Part shown: piece after piece, positions 26,408-35,885 of the stretch
How positions within the stretch are numbered: position 1 is the stretch's first letter
How the letters are laid out: the number at the start of each line of letters is the position of its first letter
NCBI RefSeq assembly: GCF_013204845.1
Contig: NZ_JABMKY010000004.1
Coordinates: 1-64,000 of the forward strand
Direction of reading: 5' to 3'
DNA length: 64,000 nucleotides
DNA from: Paenibacillus qinlingensis
GTDB lineage: Bacteria; Bacillota; Bacilli; Paenibacillales; NBRC-103111
Position numbers and translations under genes: made by a program
The notes under the pieces: generated by a model
Told to the model about the DNA's origin: nothing
The model's input: the letters and a program-made list of their open reading frames with translations, nothing else
Database searches by the model: none

Positions 26408-27532
26408 TCCTAACAGTTGGAGAATGACTTCTGAACCATCACCCGCAGGTAGGTGAGTTTTCTTATGCTGATTAGAAGCACGCTTGGCCTGCACATCTGC
26501 ATAGCGGCTAGCCAGCATGGACAACCAATGAGAGATCGTGTCCGCGGACTGGATCGACTCTCCGAAACCATGTCTAGTAAAATAATGCACGTTTTCTTCC
26601 TCTTGGCCTGGAATGGGATCATAGAATAACATGGGAATCGATTTGGCCAGTCCTTCTGAACACGTCATTCCCCCAGGCTTCGTAACGAGCAGGTCGGAGA
26701 CTTCCATCAACTTCCCAATCTCTTGTGTAAATCCGAGCAGGTGAATATGGGGATGCTGATATCGCGGATCTGCCGCCAGCTTCGAAATCGCCTTGTGGTT
26801 ATGCCCTAAACAGAAAATAAACTGAATGCGGTCTCTCCACGTCAGTAAATGCTCGCTCAATGAATCGCCGCCGATGAGCCCCCAACCTCCCCCCATAACC
26901 AATACAGTAGGCCGCGAAGAGAGATTGAATTGCTGTCGAATCAAGGTCCGATCATGGACTTCTCTGAAGCTCGGATGTACGGGGATTCCCGTGATTTCGA
27001 CATGCGCGGCCGCGATGCCATGTACGATGAGTTTATGTTTCACATCCTCGGAAGACACCATGTATTTATTCACCTCATGGCTGACCCATGTCCCATGAAC
27101 ATCGTAGTCAGTGATGACGGTGCATAGGGGAATATGCAGACCTGCCCTTTTCAGTCGAGAAACAACGACGCTGGGAAAAGGATGCGTACATACGATGGCT
27201 TGTGGTGCCCAATGGCTGATCATAGCTGCCGTTTGTGCATAGAAAATGCGATGAAGGGCCAGCTGCGTCAACGGATTCAGCGATTTCTGATATTGAGCAC
27301 GGTACAAGCGGCCATACAATTTAGGCTGAACAGCAATGGTTTTCTTGTAAGCGCCGAGAATCCAGGGGGCTAACGTGGGGTGAAGGAAGGAACCGAGCTC
27401 CACAACACGGGTTTCAATTGTAGAGCAGCGCTGTTCTAAGCTGCTGGCCAGTGCAAATGCAGCTTGCGTATGGCCAGCGCCGAAGCCCTCCGATAGGATG
27501 AGCACTCTTCTTTTTCGCAATACATGTTCCAT
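26405..27532 (-). CDS. MGDG synthase/MurG-like glycosyltransferase
   Basis: A 375-residue GT-B fold glycosyltransferase. The N-terminal MGDG_synth domain starts RRVLILSEGFGAGHTQAAFALA (about 8-29), with VCTHPFPSVVVSRLK and VITDYDVHGTWV. The C-terminal half has VLVMGGGWGLIGG and the nucleotide-sugar block DLLVTKPGGMTCSEGLA, followed by PIPGQEEENVHYF. Such enzymes put glucose or galactose on diacylglycerol (UgtP, MGD1). The acceptor here is probably a lipid but is not proven. It follows the PAP2 gene by 3 nt on the same strand, and PAP2 enzymes make diacylglycerol or recycle lipid carriers, which supports a lipid role. Confidence 0.87.
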   Translation of the reverse strand: MEHVLRKRRVLILSEGFGAGHTQAAFALASSLEQRCSTIETRVVELGSFLHPTLAPWILGAYKKTIAVQPKLYGRLYRAQYQKSLNPLTQLALHRIFYAQTAAMISHWAPQAIVCTHPFPSVVVSRLKRAGLHIPLCTVITDYDVHGTWVSHEVNKYMVSSEDVKHKLIVHGIAAAHVEITGIPVHPSFREVHDRTLIRQQFNLSSRPTVLVMGGGWGLIGGDSLSEHLLTWRDRIQFIFCLGHNHKAISKLAADPRYQHPHIHLLGFTQEIGKLMEVSDLLVTKPGGMTCSEGLAKSIPMLFYDPIPGQEEENVHYFTRHGFGESIQSADTISHWLSMLASRYADVQAKRASNQHKKTHLPAGDGSEVILQLLG

Positions 27533-27535
27533 GAT

Positions 27536-28069
27536 TTACCCCCAGAATGCGATTGTCACTACCGATACCGTCGTTCCAATCAAGCAACCAACGATACAAT
27601 CCGATGGATAATGAAGTCCCAAGTAAATCCGCGACATACCGACAACAAAGGCAAGAGGGAGTAGTAGGAGTCCTAGCATGGGTAAAGCATACACGCAAGG
27701 AACGATAACCGAGAAAATAGCCGTAGTATGTCCAGAGGGGAAGGAGTGATCCGTCAGAGGGTTTTTATGTGTAATCGTTTGAGGATGAACAAGATAAGGA
27801 CGAAGTCTAGGGTATCTCTTTTTCATAATGGCAACAGGAATATGGCTGATGGTTAAAGCCAGCAGTGCTTGAAGTCCAGCTACACGCAGCGAGCCTTGCC
27901 CAAAACAGGCCAAACATAATGAGACCATAATAGATGCTGTGGCACCGCCTAAATGGGTGATCTTCGTAAAAAATTGATCAAGGAAATGATGTTGGATCCG
28001 TTGATTGACGAAGTGGAATAGACGTGTTTCATGATCTTGAAGCCAATGGACAACTTTGCTGTTGCTCAT
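27536..28069 (-). CDS. PAP2-family membrane phosphatase
   Basis: A 178-residue integral membrane phosphatase with four or five hydrophobic segments. The three PAP2 signature motifs are present: KKRYPRLRP, PSGHTTAIFSV and SRIYLGLHYPSD, with the catalytic His residues in the last two. It could dephosphorylate phosphatidic acid, undecaprenyl pyrophosphate or phosphatidylglycerophosphate. Co-transcription with a MGDG-type glycosyltransferase favours a lipid substrate. I chose the ATG at 28069 because GGAGG is 9 nt upstream; the ATG at 28162 would add a charged 31-residue leader without a ribosome site. Confidence 0.88.
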   Translation of the reverse strand: MSNSKVVHWLQDHETRLFHFVNQRIQHHFLDQFFTKITHLGGATASIMVSLCLACFGQGSLRVAGLQALLALTISHIPVAIMKKRYPRLRPYLVHPQTITHKNPLTDHSFPSGHTTAIFSVIVPCVYALPMLGLLLLPLAFVVGMSRIYLGLHYPSDCIVGCLIGTTVSVVTIAFWG

Positions 28070-28757
28070 GAGTAACCGCCTCCTTCTAACTTGGAAATGC
28101 TCTTTATCTTTATTGTACGGAAGGTTTATTAGTGGAGGATTAACTGGATGATAAATATTCATAAATTCCTTTTAATGTTGCACTAATCTGGCGTTAACAT
28201 TTGTATGGTAGGATGGCAATTATCTGCGATCTGACTCAGGCTGGTTCATCGTATGTCTTGCTAGTGTTTCCGAATTTTGGAGCGGGTAACCTGCCGCAGC
28301 TATGGTTGATGATATGTCCTAATTGTGAACGACGGACTTTTACGGACTTTGTTATGCGAATGTTGTTATGGTGGTTAAAGCTATCCATTAACAGGGGATT
28401 TAAGCAAAAGTTGTCAGCGAATAGCTGGGTCCTTTATAATAAGGACGTCACCACATAGAAAAGGTAGTGTTCGTCTAAATGGTGAACTTTTGGTACACAA
28501 TATATGAAAAACGATGAAAACAAGACATTTTCGACCCGATTTCAAGCGCATGCTCTATTCGGTGTGTGCGAACCTCCCAAATATCAAAGAACTGACGCTT
28601 TTTCGAAGTTTGCAGACTTTGACAAACAGGGGGAAAGAGAGGAAAATCAGAAACGATTGTTTCACCGTTAGTCTGTTAACATGAATGACCTGTACATAAA
28701 AGCACTAGGCATACAAAAAGATAGCTGACGTGCACACAAAAAGGGGGACTTTGCTTC
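28070..28757. other. Long intergenic region between divergent genes
   Basis: No convincing gene lies in these 688 bases. A frame at 28201-28458 has no ribosome site and no family character. A possible promoter for the glycosyltransferase gene is TTGACA (28619-28624), a 17-nt spacer, and GAAAAT (28642-28647). The remaining sequence shows no recognised riboswitch or repeat. Confidence 0.5.
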
Positions 28758-29993
28758 ATGCTAGACAAGATTATGCTTTCCGTTCAGGTCTTTTTGGCTT
28801 TGATCGGTGCGTATCAGTTGTTTTTAACGTTTTTTGGTTGGTATCGTCCCAAAAACAAAAAGATGTTTGCTCCACAGAAATCGTTTGCTGTATTGGTTGC
28901 TGCTCATAATGAGGAACAAGTTGTTGGGGCTTTGATCGAGAATCTAAAGACGTTAGATTATCCGAAAGAGCTCTATGATATCTTCGTAATTTGTGACAAC
29001 TGTACAGATAATACGGCTGACATTGCCCGTCACCACGGGGTGTATGCGATGGAACGCCACAACCCGAACCTTAGAGGAAAAGGGTATGCGATCGAATGGA
29101 TGCTCAAAGAGTTATGGAAGCGCGAGCGTCAGTACGATGGTATCGTGATGTTTGATGCGGATAACCTGGTTAGCCCAGATTATTTGATTCACATGAATAA
29201 TGATCTGTGTTCAGGTTCCCGCGTGATCCAAGCTTATCTAGATACGAAAAATCCGAATGATTCATGGATCACAGGTTCGTTTGCGATCTCGTTCTTCTAT
29301 GCGAACCGTTTTGTCCAAACGCCGCGTTCCAATTTAGGGCTTGCCAATTACCTTGGTGGGACGGGCATGTGCTTCGACTCCGCTTTGTTAAAGCAAGTAG
29401 GCTGGCGGGCAACAAGCTTGGTTGAGGATCTTGAGTTCTCCATGATGTGTGTGCAAATGGGGATTAAACCTACGTATAACTACGATACGCGTGTCTATGA
29501 TGAAAAACCGTTAACGTTCAGTGCTTCTGCTAAGCAGCGTCTGCGTTGGATGCAAGGTCACTTTGAAGTGGCGAAGCGTTTCTTCTTCCCATTACTATGG
29601 CAAGGTATTAAGACAGGTAGCTGGGTGAAAATTGACGCGGCCATCTATTCGGCGAATGTATACAATTTCTTCTTCGGTGCCATTCTAACGGTTATGCTGT
29701 GGATTCAATCCATGACTTCTCACGGCACAGCTGATTCAGCACTGGTTCATGTCAACCCTGTGCTTATCAATTCAATCAGCTTGGCGATCTATGTGCTTCT
29801 TCCGATGGCGATGTTAGTTGAAAAGGCAAACAAGAAGACTTATAAGTACTTGCTGCTTTACCCGATTTTCATGCTGTCATGGTGGCCAATTACGTTCTAT
29901 GCGTTCTTCACGCAAAACAACAAACAATGGAGTCACACAGAGCATACGCGTGTTATTCGGTTGGACGAAATGAAAAGTAAACAAGTGAGTTGA
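28758..29993 (+). CDS. Family 2 glycosyltransferase, membrane-bound
   Basis: A 411-residue processive-type GT2 enzyme. One N-terminal helix (about 5-25) precedes the GT-A domain, and at least three helices follow it (about 300-385). Catalytic motifs are complete: AAHNEEQVV, DNCTDNTADIA, the FDADNLV DxD site, the VEDLEFS TED-like site and the QRLRWMQGH product-channel motif. The gene is most like IcaA/NodC-type N-acetylglucosaminyltransferases or glucan synthases. No partner genes (deacetylase, PilZ) flank it, so its polymer is unknown. The infC promoter overlaps its stop codon. Confidence 0.88.
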   Translation: MLDKIMLSVQVFLALIGAYQLFLTFFGWYRPKNKKMFAPQKSFAVLVAAHNEEQVVGALIENLKTLDYPKELYDIFVICDNCTDNTADIARHHGVYAMERHNPNLRGKGYAIEWMLKELWKRERQYDGIVMFDADNLVSPDYLIHMNNDLCSGSRVIQAYLDTKNPNDSWITGSFAISFFYANRFVQTPRSNLGLANYLGGTGMCFDSALLKQVGWRATSLVEDLEFSMMCVQMGIKPTYNYDTRVYDEKPLTFSASAKQRLRWMQGHFEVAKRFFFPLLWQGIKTGSWVKIDAAIYSANVYNFFFGAILTVMLWIQSMTSHGTADSALVHVNPVLINSISLAIYVLLPMAMLVEKANKKTYKYLLLYPIFMLSWWPITFYAFFTQNNKQWSHTEHTRVIRLDEMKSKQVS

Positions 29994-30018
29994 CTTTTCT
30001 AGAATGAGATGATAATAT
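29990..30018 (+). promoter_or_regulatory. Sigma-A promoter of the infC-rpmI-rplT operon
   Basis: TTGACT (29990-29995), a 17-nt spacer, and TAATAT (30013-30018). The -35 box overlaps the stop codon of the upstream glycosyltransferase gene. Confidence 0.65.
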
Positions 30019-30023
30019 GTTTC

Positions 30024-30200
30024 AAGTAAAGCAGAAGCGCCCGCTTCTCACCTGACTAACAAACGTTGGCTGGTTTGAATGAATCATCATGTATATTCAA
30101 TAGGTTTGTCTTAAACCTGTTATTGATGAAGATGTGGGCCCACTGTGCCCGCATCTTTTTTATATTTGGAAGAGAGTTACATACTTTATGGAGGTGGAAC
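30024..30200 (+). ncRNA. L20-type ribosomal protein leader with attenuator
   Basis: The 5' leader of infC-rpmI-rplT. It contains AATAGGTTTGTCTTAAACCTGTTATT (about 30099-30124), which forms a short hairpin. An intrinsic terminator follows: GATGTGGGC with GCCCGCATC and TTTTTT (about 30131-30163), ahead of the ribosome site. In Bacillus this leader binds L20, which promotes premature termination when in excess. Position, terminator and operon order fit that model; the L20-binding fold itself was not verified. Confidence 0.7.
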
Positions 30201-30203
30201 ACG

Positions 30204-30719
30204 ATTAGCAAAGACCATATGATTAATGACGAGATTCGTGTGAAGGAAGTACGCCTTATTGGGGCGGATGGAGAACAACTTGGCATAACGCCAATTCGCG
30301 AAGCTCTTCAAATTGCACTTGACGCGAACCTTGATTTAGTAAACGTTGCACCGACGGCGAAGCCGCCTGTCTGCCGCATTATGGATTACGGCAAGTTCCG
30401 TTATGAAACGCAGAAGAAAGAAAAAGAAGCACGTAAGAATCAGAAGATTGTGGATATCAAAGAAATTCGCCTGAGTGCGACGATCGATGAACATGACTTC
30501 CAAACGAAGCTTCGTAATGCAGTTAAGTTTCTTGGTGAAGGCGATAAAGTCAAAGCTAGCGTTCGTTTCCGTGGTCGTGAAATTGCGCACTCGGAGATTG
30601 GTCGCAAAGTGCTTGAGCGCCTTGCTACAGAAACTGCTGAAATCTCCTCACAGGAGCGTGCTCCAAAGCTTGAGGGAAGAAGCATGATCATGATCTTAAC
30701 GCCAAAAGCGACAACTTAG
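30204..30719 (+). CDS. infC: Translation initiation factor IF-3 (AUU start)
   Basis: IF-3 (171 residues) keeps 30S subunits free and checks the start codon. The N-terminal domain has [20 protein letters not shown]. The basic linker is [15 protein letters not shown], and the C-terminal domain has the family block [20 protein letters not shown]. The start is an AUU at 30204, with GGAGGTG 7 nt upstream, as in Bacillus and E. coli, where the rare codon lets IF-3 repress its own translation. An ATG at 30219 would cut conserved residues. First gene of the infC-rpmI-rplT operon. Confidence 0.95.
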   Translation: MSKDHMINDEIRVKEVRLIGADGEQLGITPIREALQIALDANLDLVNVAPTAKPPVCRIMDYGKFRYETQKKEKEARKNQKIVDIKEIRLSATIDEHDFQTKLRNAVKFLGEGDKVKASVRFRGREIAHSEIGRKVLERLATETAEISSQERAPKLEGRSMIMILTPKATT

Positions 30720-30750
30720 GCGAGTATACTAAATTAGGAGGAACAACAAC

Positions 30751-30954
30751 ATGCCGAAAATGAAAACACACAGCAGCCTGAAAGGCCGTTTCAAAATCAC
30801 TGGCACAGGCAAAGTGATGAGATACAAACAAGGTAAGAACCACTTGCTTTCTGGTAAATCATCTAAGCAAAAACGCGTATTGTCCACGAACCCAACAATG
30901 GCTCCTGGCGATGTACGTCGTTTGCAACAACAACTGTCCCTTATCAAAGGTTAA
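30751..30954 (+). CDS. rpmI: 50S ribosomal protein L35
   Basis: A 67-residue basic ribosomal protein. It has the L35 marks MPKMKTHSSLKGRFKITGTGKV and a KNHLLSGKSSKQKR segment. The PGDVRRLQQQL C-terminus completes the family pattern. AGGAGG lies 9 nt before the ATG. It sits between infC and rplT, the standard order in Firmicutes, with about 30 and 56 nt gaps. Confidence 0.97.
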   Translation: MPKMKTHSSLKGRFKITGTGKVMRYKQGKNHLLSGKSSKQKRVLSTNPTMAPGDVRRLQQQLSLIKG

Positions 30955-31010
30955 TTGTAACGTAGCATAATATTCGAACATCATTTATATATCCCAGGAG
31001 GTAGTTCACA

Positions 31011-31370
31011 ATGGCAAGAGTCAAGGGCGGATTTATTCGCGCTCACCGTCGTAAGAAAATTTTGAAATTAGCAAAAGGTTATTTCGGTTCCAAACACCGT
31101 TTATTTAAAACAGCTAAAGAGCAAGTAATGAAGTCATTGGTATATGCATACCGTGACCGTCGTCAAACAAAACGTAACTTCCGTAGACTTTGGATTACTC
31201 GTATCAATGCAGGCGCTCGCCAAAACGGCTTGAGCTACAGCAAATTGATGCACGGCCTTAAATTGGCTGGTATCGAAGTTAACCGTAAAATCTTGGCTGA
31301 CCTAGCTGTGAATGATTCCAAAGCGTTTAACGATTTGGCAACAGCTGCAAAAGCGAAAGTAAACGCGTAA
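31011..31370 (+). CDS. rplT: 50S ribosomal protein L20
   Basis: A 119-residue 23S rRNA-binding protein needed early in 50S assembly; it is also the likely repressor of its own operon through the leader RNA. It begins [26 protein letters not shown], with a long basic helix and a [21 protein letters not shown] core. AGGAGG lies 9 nt before the ATG. The operon ends in a terminator shortly after. Confidence 0.97.
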   Translation: MARVKGGFIRAHRRKKILKLAKGYFGSKHRLFKTAKEQVMKSLVYAYRDRRQTKRNFRRLWITRINAGARQNGLSYSKLMHGLKLAGIEVNRKILADLAVNDSKAFNDLATAAKAKVNA

Positions 31371-31383
31371 GCGATGCACTTAA

Positions 31384-31416
31384 GAGCTTGTCCCCATCAG
31401 GGGGCAGGCTCTTTTT
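31384..31416 (+). terminator. Terminator of the infC operon
   Basis: Arms AGAGCTTGTCCCC and GGGGGCAGGCTCT, followed by TTTTTTC. It lies at the convergent border with the ger operon. Confidence 0.85.
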
Positions 31417-31443
31417 TCATCTTATGGAGAGTTTCGGCAGAAC

Positions 31444-32547
31444 TCAGATTTCTGATGTTGTCTGTGGAGCTGGAAGCTTCCGAAAGCGAATTACGATAAA
31501 CATAAGTAGAGGAATGATCACTTGAAAAAGCGGGTAAAGTTTCACACTAAACTTAAGCCCTAGCCAAACGTGTACCGTATAGTTGGGTTCAAAGAATGAA
31601 GAAATGAAGATAAGGCTGCCGACGATAACAAGCCAAGTAGCTTTTCGCAACGAGGGAAAGATGTGGGCGAAGGCATAAACAGCTCCCCAGAAGAAGGTTG
31701 TCATTTTGACAAACAGGCCAAGAAAGAGCAGTAGCGTGACGAGAACATCAAGGCGTTCAAATATATCGCCAACCTCAATGAGCTGGACAGTTTGCAGGAA
31801 GGGTAAGGTGCTGTTGGTAGCTAGTGTAGTGCCAAGTACGGCAATGTTGATGCTATTCATCACAATTAAGAAGAGGGAGACGATGGTGTAAGCCGTAAGA
31901 CTTAGCTTTTTTACCTTCTTCTGTTCGGGCAGCATATGCCAAATCATAAAGAAAATAATGGTTTGCCCGAAAGGGAAAGAGACCATGTCTGGAAAGGCTG
32001 CAAGAAGAACGGGTTTAAAGCCATTTTCTAGGATGGGCAGCAAATTATCGAAATGAATTAAATGAGCGATGCTAATGAGGAAAATAAGCAGGCCGTAACT
32101 GATAGCGATGATAGGAAGCAGCGCTTCTGTCACCCGAAATAGGGTATCTACCCCCATCATGATAGCGTACGAGGCTAACAAGAGAATGATGAACATGGTG
32201 ATGTATTTAGGCGTCGTGTTCAGTAACGTTAAATTCGAGATTTCTCCGAAGTCACGGACGTTTCTCATGGACTCATAAGCAAAATAGATCGCAAAGAAAA
32301 CCCCAAGGACGCTTCCGGTGACTTTGCCGAAACAGATCCGAAGGAGTCCGATAATATCCTGTTCAGGAGCTCGTCGTTGAATGGATACAAACATGAGCAA
32401 TAAGAAGAATCCGGCTGCTGCTGCAGCCAACATGGCAAGCCAAGAGTCCTGTTTCGCACTCCCTCCTAGCGCAAATAGCGGGGTGCTCCCGATTTCGAAT
32501 AGAATGATCATAACAACGAGTTGAAAGTTCGTAATGCGATCTTCCAT
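31444..32547 (-). CDS. Spore germinant receptor subunit B (GerAB-type permease)
   Basis: A 367-residue integral membrane protein with about ten hydrophobic helices, of the spore germination permease family (amino acid-polyamine-cation fold). It begins ITNFQLVVMIILFEIGSTPLFALGG, typical of GerAB-like proteins. In spores it sits in the inner membrane and binds the germinant, often an amino acid. It is the last gene of an A-C-B operon and starts 30 nt after the C subunit stop. The ligand cannot be predicted. Expression is expected in the forespore under sigma-G, but I could not confirm a matching promoter. Confidence 0.92.
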   Translation of the reverse strand: MEDRITNFQLVVMIILFEIGSTPLFALGGSAKQDSWLAMLAAAAAGFFLLLMFVSIQRRAPEQDIIGLLRICFGKVTGSVLGVFFAIYFAYESMRNVRDFGEISNLTLLNTTPKYITMFIILLLASYAIMMGVDTLFRVTEALLPIIAISYGLLIFLISIAHLIHFDNLLPILENGFKPVLLAAFPDMVSFPFGQTIIFFMIWHMLPEQKKVKKLSLTAYTIVSLFLIVMNSINIAVLGTTLATNSTLPFLQTVQLIEVGDIFERLDVLVTLLLFLGLFVKMTTFFWGAVYAFAHIFPSLRKATWLVIVGSLIFISSFFEPNYTVHVWLGLKFSVKLYPLFQVIIPLLMFIVIRFRKLPAPQTTSEI

Positions 32548-32577
32548 GTGTCCCTCGGACCCTCCTCCTATAACGGA

Positions 32578-33810
32578 TTACTCCGCTGAATCTTTGGTCA
32601 TTTCCGTGAAGGATTTGCCGCTCATGCCGATTCTTGCGATTTTCACCTTGACGTGAGATTCGAATTGAAGGTTTGCAAAGTGCTCATCCCAATCAGGTTT
32701 CACCTGTTTCCAGTACTTGGGATTATGCTTATGAACCGCGTCTGCGAAATGAAATACGTCTAGATTTTTCTTCACAGCTGCCTGAAAGGATTCGGTCATA
32801 AGGCGTGTGATTTCTGCGCTTGCGACTTGCTCGAAAGCCTGCAAATCCTTCGGTTGTGTGAGGTCATTCTGACAGGCATTTTCGTTGATGGTACCAACAG
32901 TTTCTACGTCGATATGCATAATCAAGTGCCCATCGCTAGTTAGAATAGGCTTCATTTTGCTTGTGTTATGATCGACCCTCAGGGCTGCTTTGACGTCTAA
33001 ACTGCCTGGTGTACAGCCAAAATACAAAGTTGTTCGTTTGATTGTATTCCGAATCCAGCTGATCCCATATTCTTCATGGGGGGTAAACCATCCGGCTAGT
33101 TTATCTTTTTTGAAGACAGCACTTCTGCCCAGTCTAAGCTTATTGCTAAAGGAAGTTTTTTTGAGGTTGGTAATGGTATTGTTTTCGCCTTCGCCTGAGA
33201 TGACAATTTCGGGCACTAACGTGTAGGGTGCATCACTAGCGATCCCCGTCATCAGTTGATAAATGGGAACTTGCTTGAAATTCGATCCATTCTTATCCTC
33301 GTTCTGGATCATGTTTTTAATGGCAGCACCTGGCACTTTCTCTAAAGGAACAATTTGCTCTAGAATTTTGCGTCCTTCACCGCTCGTAATCAATAAACCA
33401 ACAGTCTCCCGGGAATCTGAATTGCGCAGATAGACATCTAAGAGCTGGGATATGCCTTCTTTAGCGGCGTTTTCTCCGATTACAATCACACGATTGTGGG
33501 CAAAAAAAAGAGATCTTGGCATCTCTAAGCTCGATTGCTGGACAGCTCCTCTGATCGAACCTCCGCTTGTAGAGAAAACCATGACGGGCGCTTGCGCCCC
33601 AGGGCTTCCACCTGTATTCGGATTGGCGATGGATTGGGGGATAACAACCTGATAAGACACAGTCCACACTTTCCCGTCCCAATCGATGGCTGTCGCAGAG
33701 GTAATCGCAAGTTGGTTCAGTTCTTTCCGATCCCAACAGCCTGTTAGCAGCAAACAGCATAAACTGAGGATCATCAGACATTGTGCGTAACGGTTGAATT
33801 TCTGATTCAC
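32578..33810 (-). CDS. Spore germinant receptor subunit C (Ger(x)C lipoprotein)
   Basis: A 410-residue lipoprotein of the GerAC family. The signal sequence ends in the lipobox LLTGC (Cys25), and the following CWDRKELNQLAITSATAIDWDG is the family's N-terminal signature. The C-terminal domain contains an ITRLMTESFQAAVKKNLDVFHFADAVH helix. It sits on the outer face of the spore inner membrane with subunits A and B. I chose a GTG at 33810 because GGAGG lies 8 nt before it; the ATG at 33831 lies right against the A-subunit stop and has no ribosome site. Confidence 0.9.
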   Translation of the reverse strand: MNQKFNRYAQCLMILSLCCLLLTGCWDRKELNQLAITSATAIDWDGKVWTVSYQVVIPQSIANPNTGGSPGAQAPVMVFSTSGGSIRGAVQQSSLEMPRSLFFAHNRVIVIGENAAKEGISQLLDVYLRNSDSRETVGLLITSGEGRKILEQIVPLEKVPGAAIKNMIQNEDKNGSNFKQVPIYQLMTGIASDAPYTLVPEIVISGEGENNTITNLKKTSFSNKLRLGRSAVFKKDKLAGWFTPHEEYGISWIRNTIKRTTLYFGCTPGSLDVKAALRVDHNTSKMKPILTSDGHLIMHIDVETVGTINENACQNDLTQPKDLQAFEQVASAEITRLMTESFQAAVKKNLDVFHFADAVHKHNPKYWKQVKPDWDEHFANLQFESHVKVKIARIGMSGKSFTEMTKDSAE

Positions 33811-33834
33811 GTCGATATCCTCCGAAAGCATGTC

Positions 33835-35364
33835 TTAGAAGCGATCTCTTCTAGGCGGAGATGGCTTATCGTAAGGTTTATTTCTGGTTGTGTTCGAGCG
33901 CGTAAACGGACGCAAGCCTACTAACCAACGCGGAACCCGGAACAAAGTATCCTTGAATGAACTAACTGCGAGTGGTGCGACGGGCGTTAAATACGGAACA
34001 CCGAAGGAACGCAGCGAAGCCAGATGAATTAAGATGGCCATACACCCGGTCAAGATGCCGAATAAGCCAAAGGTGCCCGCCAGCAGCATCAGCCCGAAGC
34101 GAATTAATCTGGCGGCAACAGCCATATTCAGTGCGGGTGTCACGAAGTTGGAAATAGCCGTAAAGGAAACGATAATGACCATGGCGGCAGAAACTAATCC
34201 AGCTTGAACCGACGCCTGCCCAAGGACAAGCGCTCCAACGATCGAAATGGCGGATCCTATGACGCGTGGCATGCGTACACCAGCCTCGCGGAGTACCTCG
34301 AAGGTGACTTCCATGAGAAGCGCTTCAAGCAAGGCTGGGAAGGGGACGCCTTCACGTTGCGCGGCCAAAGAGATGAGCAAGGTCGTCGGCAGCATTTCTT
34401 GATGAAACGTCGTGATCGCGATATAGAAGGACGGAAGCAGCATCGAGATGAAAAAGGAAATATAGCGAATTGCTCGTATGAACGTTGCAATGTCAAAACG
34501 CTGATAGTAATCCTCACTCGATTTTAAAAAGCTAAAAAACGTGACAGGCGCTTGCAAAACGAAAGGCGTGCCGTCGACAAGGATCGCAATCTGGCCTTCG
34601 AGGATACCTGCGGCTATCGCATCAGGTCGTTCAGAATTCATGATCGTAGGAAACGGGGAGTAGGTGACATCCTCGATATATTCCTCAATAAATCCACTTT
34701 CTAGAATACTGTCGGTATCAATTCGCTCTAATCGCGATGTGGCTTCTGTGACGACCCGCTCATCGGCAATGCCCTCCAAGTAACAAATAATGACCTCTGT
34801 TTGGGTATACCGGCCAATGCGCAAGGAGATAAAACGAAGATCAGGGGATCTAATTTTTCTCCGTATTAAAGAGGTGTTCGTGCGAATATCCTCCGTAAAG
34901 CTTTCCTTTGGGCCACGGACTACGGTTTGTGTTTGAGGTTCTTCAATTGCTCTCTTGTCCCAGCCTGAGGTACCAGCGATGATCACTTCATCGTAGCCAT
35001 CCGCAATAAGAATGGTGTTTCCACCTAGAAGGGCTGCGAGGACAGCGGTTCCTTCCTTACTCAAGTTTAGTTCACTGATCGTGATCGACTGGCACAACAA
35101 ATCGTGGAAGCAAATATCCTGCTGCCAATAGGAGGCATTCTCATGAGCGGTGAGGAGAGGCTTTGTAACATGTTCATTTAAAATATCATTTTGGACAAGT
35201 CCATCGATGTAAAATAAAGCAACGCTATTCGTTTCGGGATATGCGCCGATTTCTAATTGCCGATAGTAGACATCGGAGCTTTTGCCTAATTGATCTTGAA
35301 GCCATTTGACATTGTCCTGTAGCGATGTTGTCATAGGGAAAGGGACTTGCAGAGACGTTTTCAT
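33835..35364 (-). CDS. Spore germinant receptor subunit A (GerAA type)
   Basis: A 509-residue receptor subunit. A soluble N-terminal half (about 1-280) leads to a C-terminal membrane region of several helices starting near TFIRAIRYISFFISMLLPSFYIAI. The family blocks VRGPKESFTEDIRTNTSLIRRKIR and EGQIAILVDGTPFVLQAP are intact. The tail is proline- and arginine-rich. GerAA proteins oligomerise and are thought to form the ion-release channel on germinant binding. GAGGAGG lies 7 nt before the ATG. First gene of the operon and divergent from the ilv T-box leader. Confidence 0.93.
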   Translation of the reverse strand: MKTSLQVPFPMTTSLQDNVKWLQDQLGKSSDVYYRQLEIGAYPETNSVALFYIDGLVQNDILNEHVTKPLLTAHENASYWQQDICFHDLLCQSITISELNLSKEGTAVLAALLGGNTILIADGYDEVIIAGTSGWDKRAIEEPQTQTVVRGPKESFTEDIRTNTSLIRRKIRSPDLRFISLRIGRYTQTEVIICYLEGIADERVVTEATSRLERIDTDSILESGFIEEYIEDVTYSPFPTIMNSERPDAIAAGILEGQIAILVDGTPFVLQAPVTFFSFLKSSEDYYQRFDIATFIRAIRYISFFISMLLPSFYIAITTFHQEMLPTTLLISLAAQREGVPFPALLEALLMEVTFEVLREAGVRMPRVIGSAISIVGALVLGQASVQAGLVSAAMVIIVSFTAISNFVTPALNMAVAARLIRFGLMLLAGTFGLFGILTGCMAILIHLASLRSFGVPYLTPVAPLAVSSFKDTLFRVPRWLVGLRPFTRSNTTRNKPYDKPSPPRRDRF

Positions 35365-35441
35365 TGTAAGCCTCCTCAGAACTTTCCAATAGAATTGGTA
35401 TTATCTTCTCTCACTTCCCATTGTTTTATTCGATCTACCTA

Positions 35442-35470
35442 TTGACTATTGGCTTTCAGATGCATATAAT
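35442..35470 (+). promoter_or_regulatory. Strong sigma-A promoter of the ilv-leu operon
   Basis: TTGACT (35442-35447), exactly 17 nt, then a perfect TATAAT (35465-35470). Transcription would start about 35477, at the beginning of the T-box leader. Confidence 0.8.
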
Positions 35471-35499
35471 AATCTTTAATCATATTTGATATGGTGAAG

Positions 35500-35830
35500 C
35501 ATACGAATGAATCGCTATGAAGAGGAAGAAGTAATAAGGGCACTTATGCGCAGAGAGCGTTGGACTTGCTGAAACCATCGCCTTAATCCCTTAGGTACGA
35601 AGTCACCTCGGAGCTGTTTTCCTGAAACATGTGGATCATCCGCACGTAGTAGGGAGAACCGGAAGAGCACACGTTATCGTGCTGAAGGCAATGTTCGTTC
35701 ATGAACATTCCTGCTAAGGTTATGTGCTGTGAGGCATATAGCAAATTTGGGTGGTACCACGGAAGCTTAAACCCCTTTCGTCCCGTTGAACACGTTTTGT
35801 GCGTGTCCGGGATGATAGGGGTTTTTCTTA
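35500..35830 (+). ncRNA. T-box leader of ilvB, specifier read as GUC (Val)
   Basis: The leader senses uncharged tRNA. Stem I elements are visible: GAAGAGGAAGAAGTA near 35518, AGAGAGC near 35552, and GAA-GTC-ACCTCGGAGC with the probable specifier triplet GTC at 35602-35604. The conserved T-box GGGTGGTACCACGG is at about 35749-35762. The terminator is formed by ACCCCT with AGGGGT around an inner TCCCG/CGGGA stem, then a T-run (35769-35826). When uncharged tRNA-Val binds, the antiterminator should form and ilvB be transcribed. The specifier is read by alignment to the usual GAA-xyz-ACC context and is less certain than the T-box itself. Confidence 0.88.
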
Positions 35831-35885
35831 TTTTCATGGCATGGAAGACGATAACACGAATTGACTTTTCGAGAGGAGGATCACA

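Noticed and set aside
28201..28458. Open frame of 85 codons in the long intergenic region
   Set aside because: No ribosome site, no family pattern, and unusual composition. It looks like chance.
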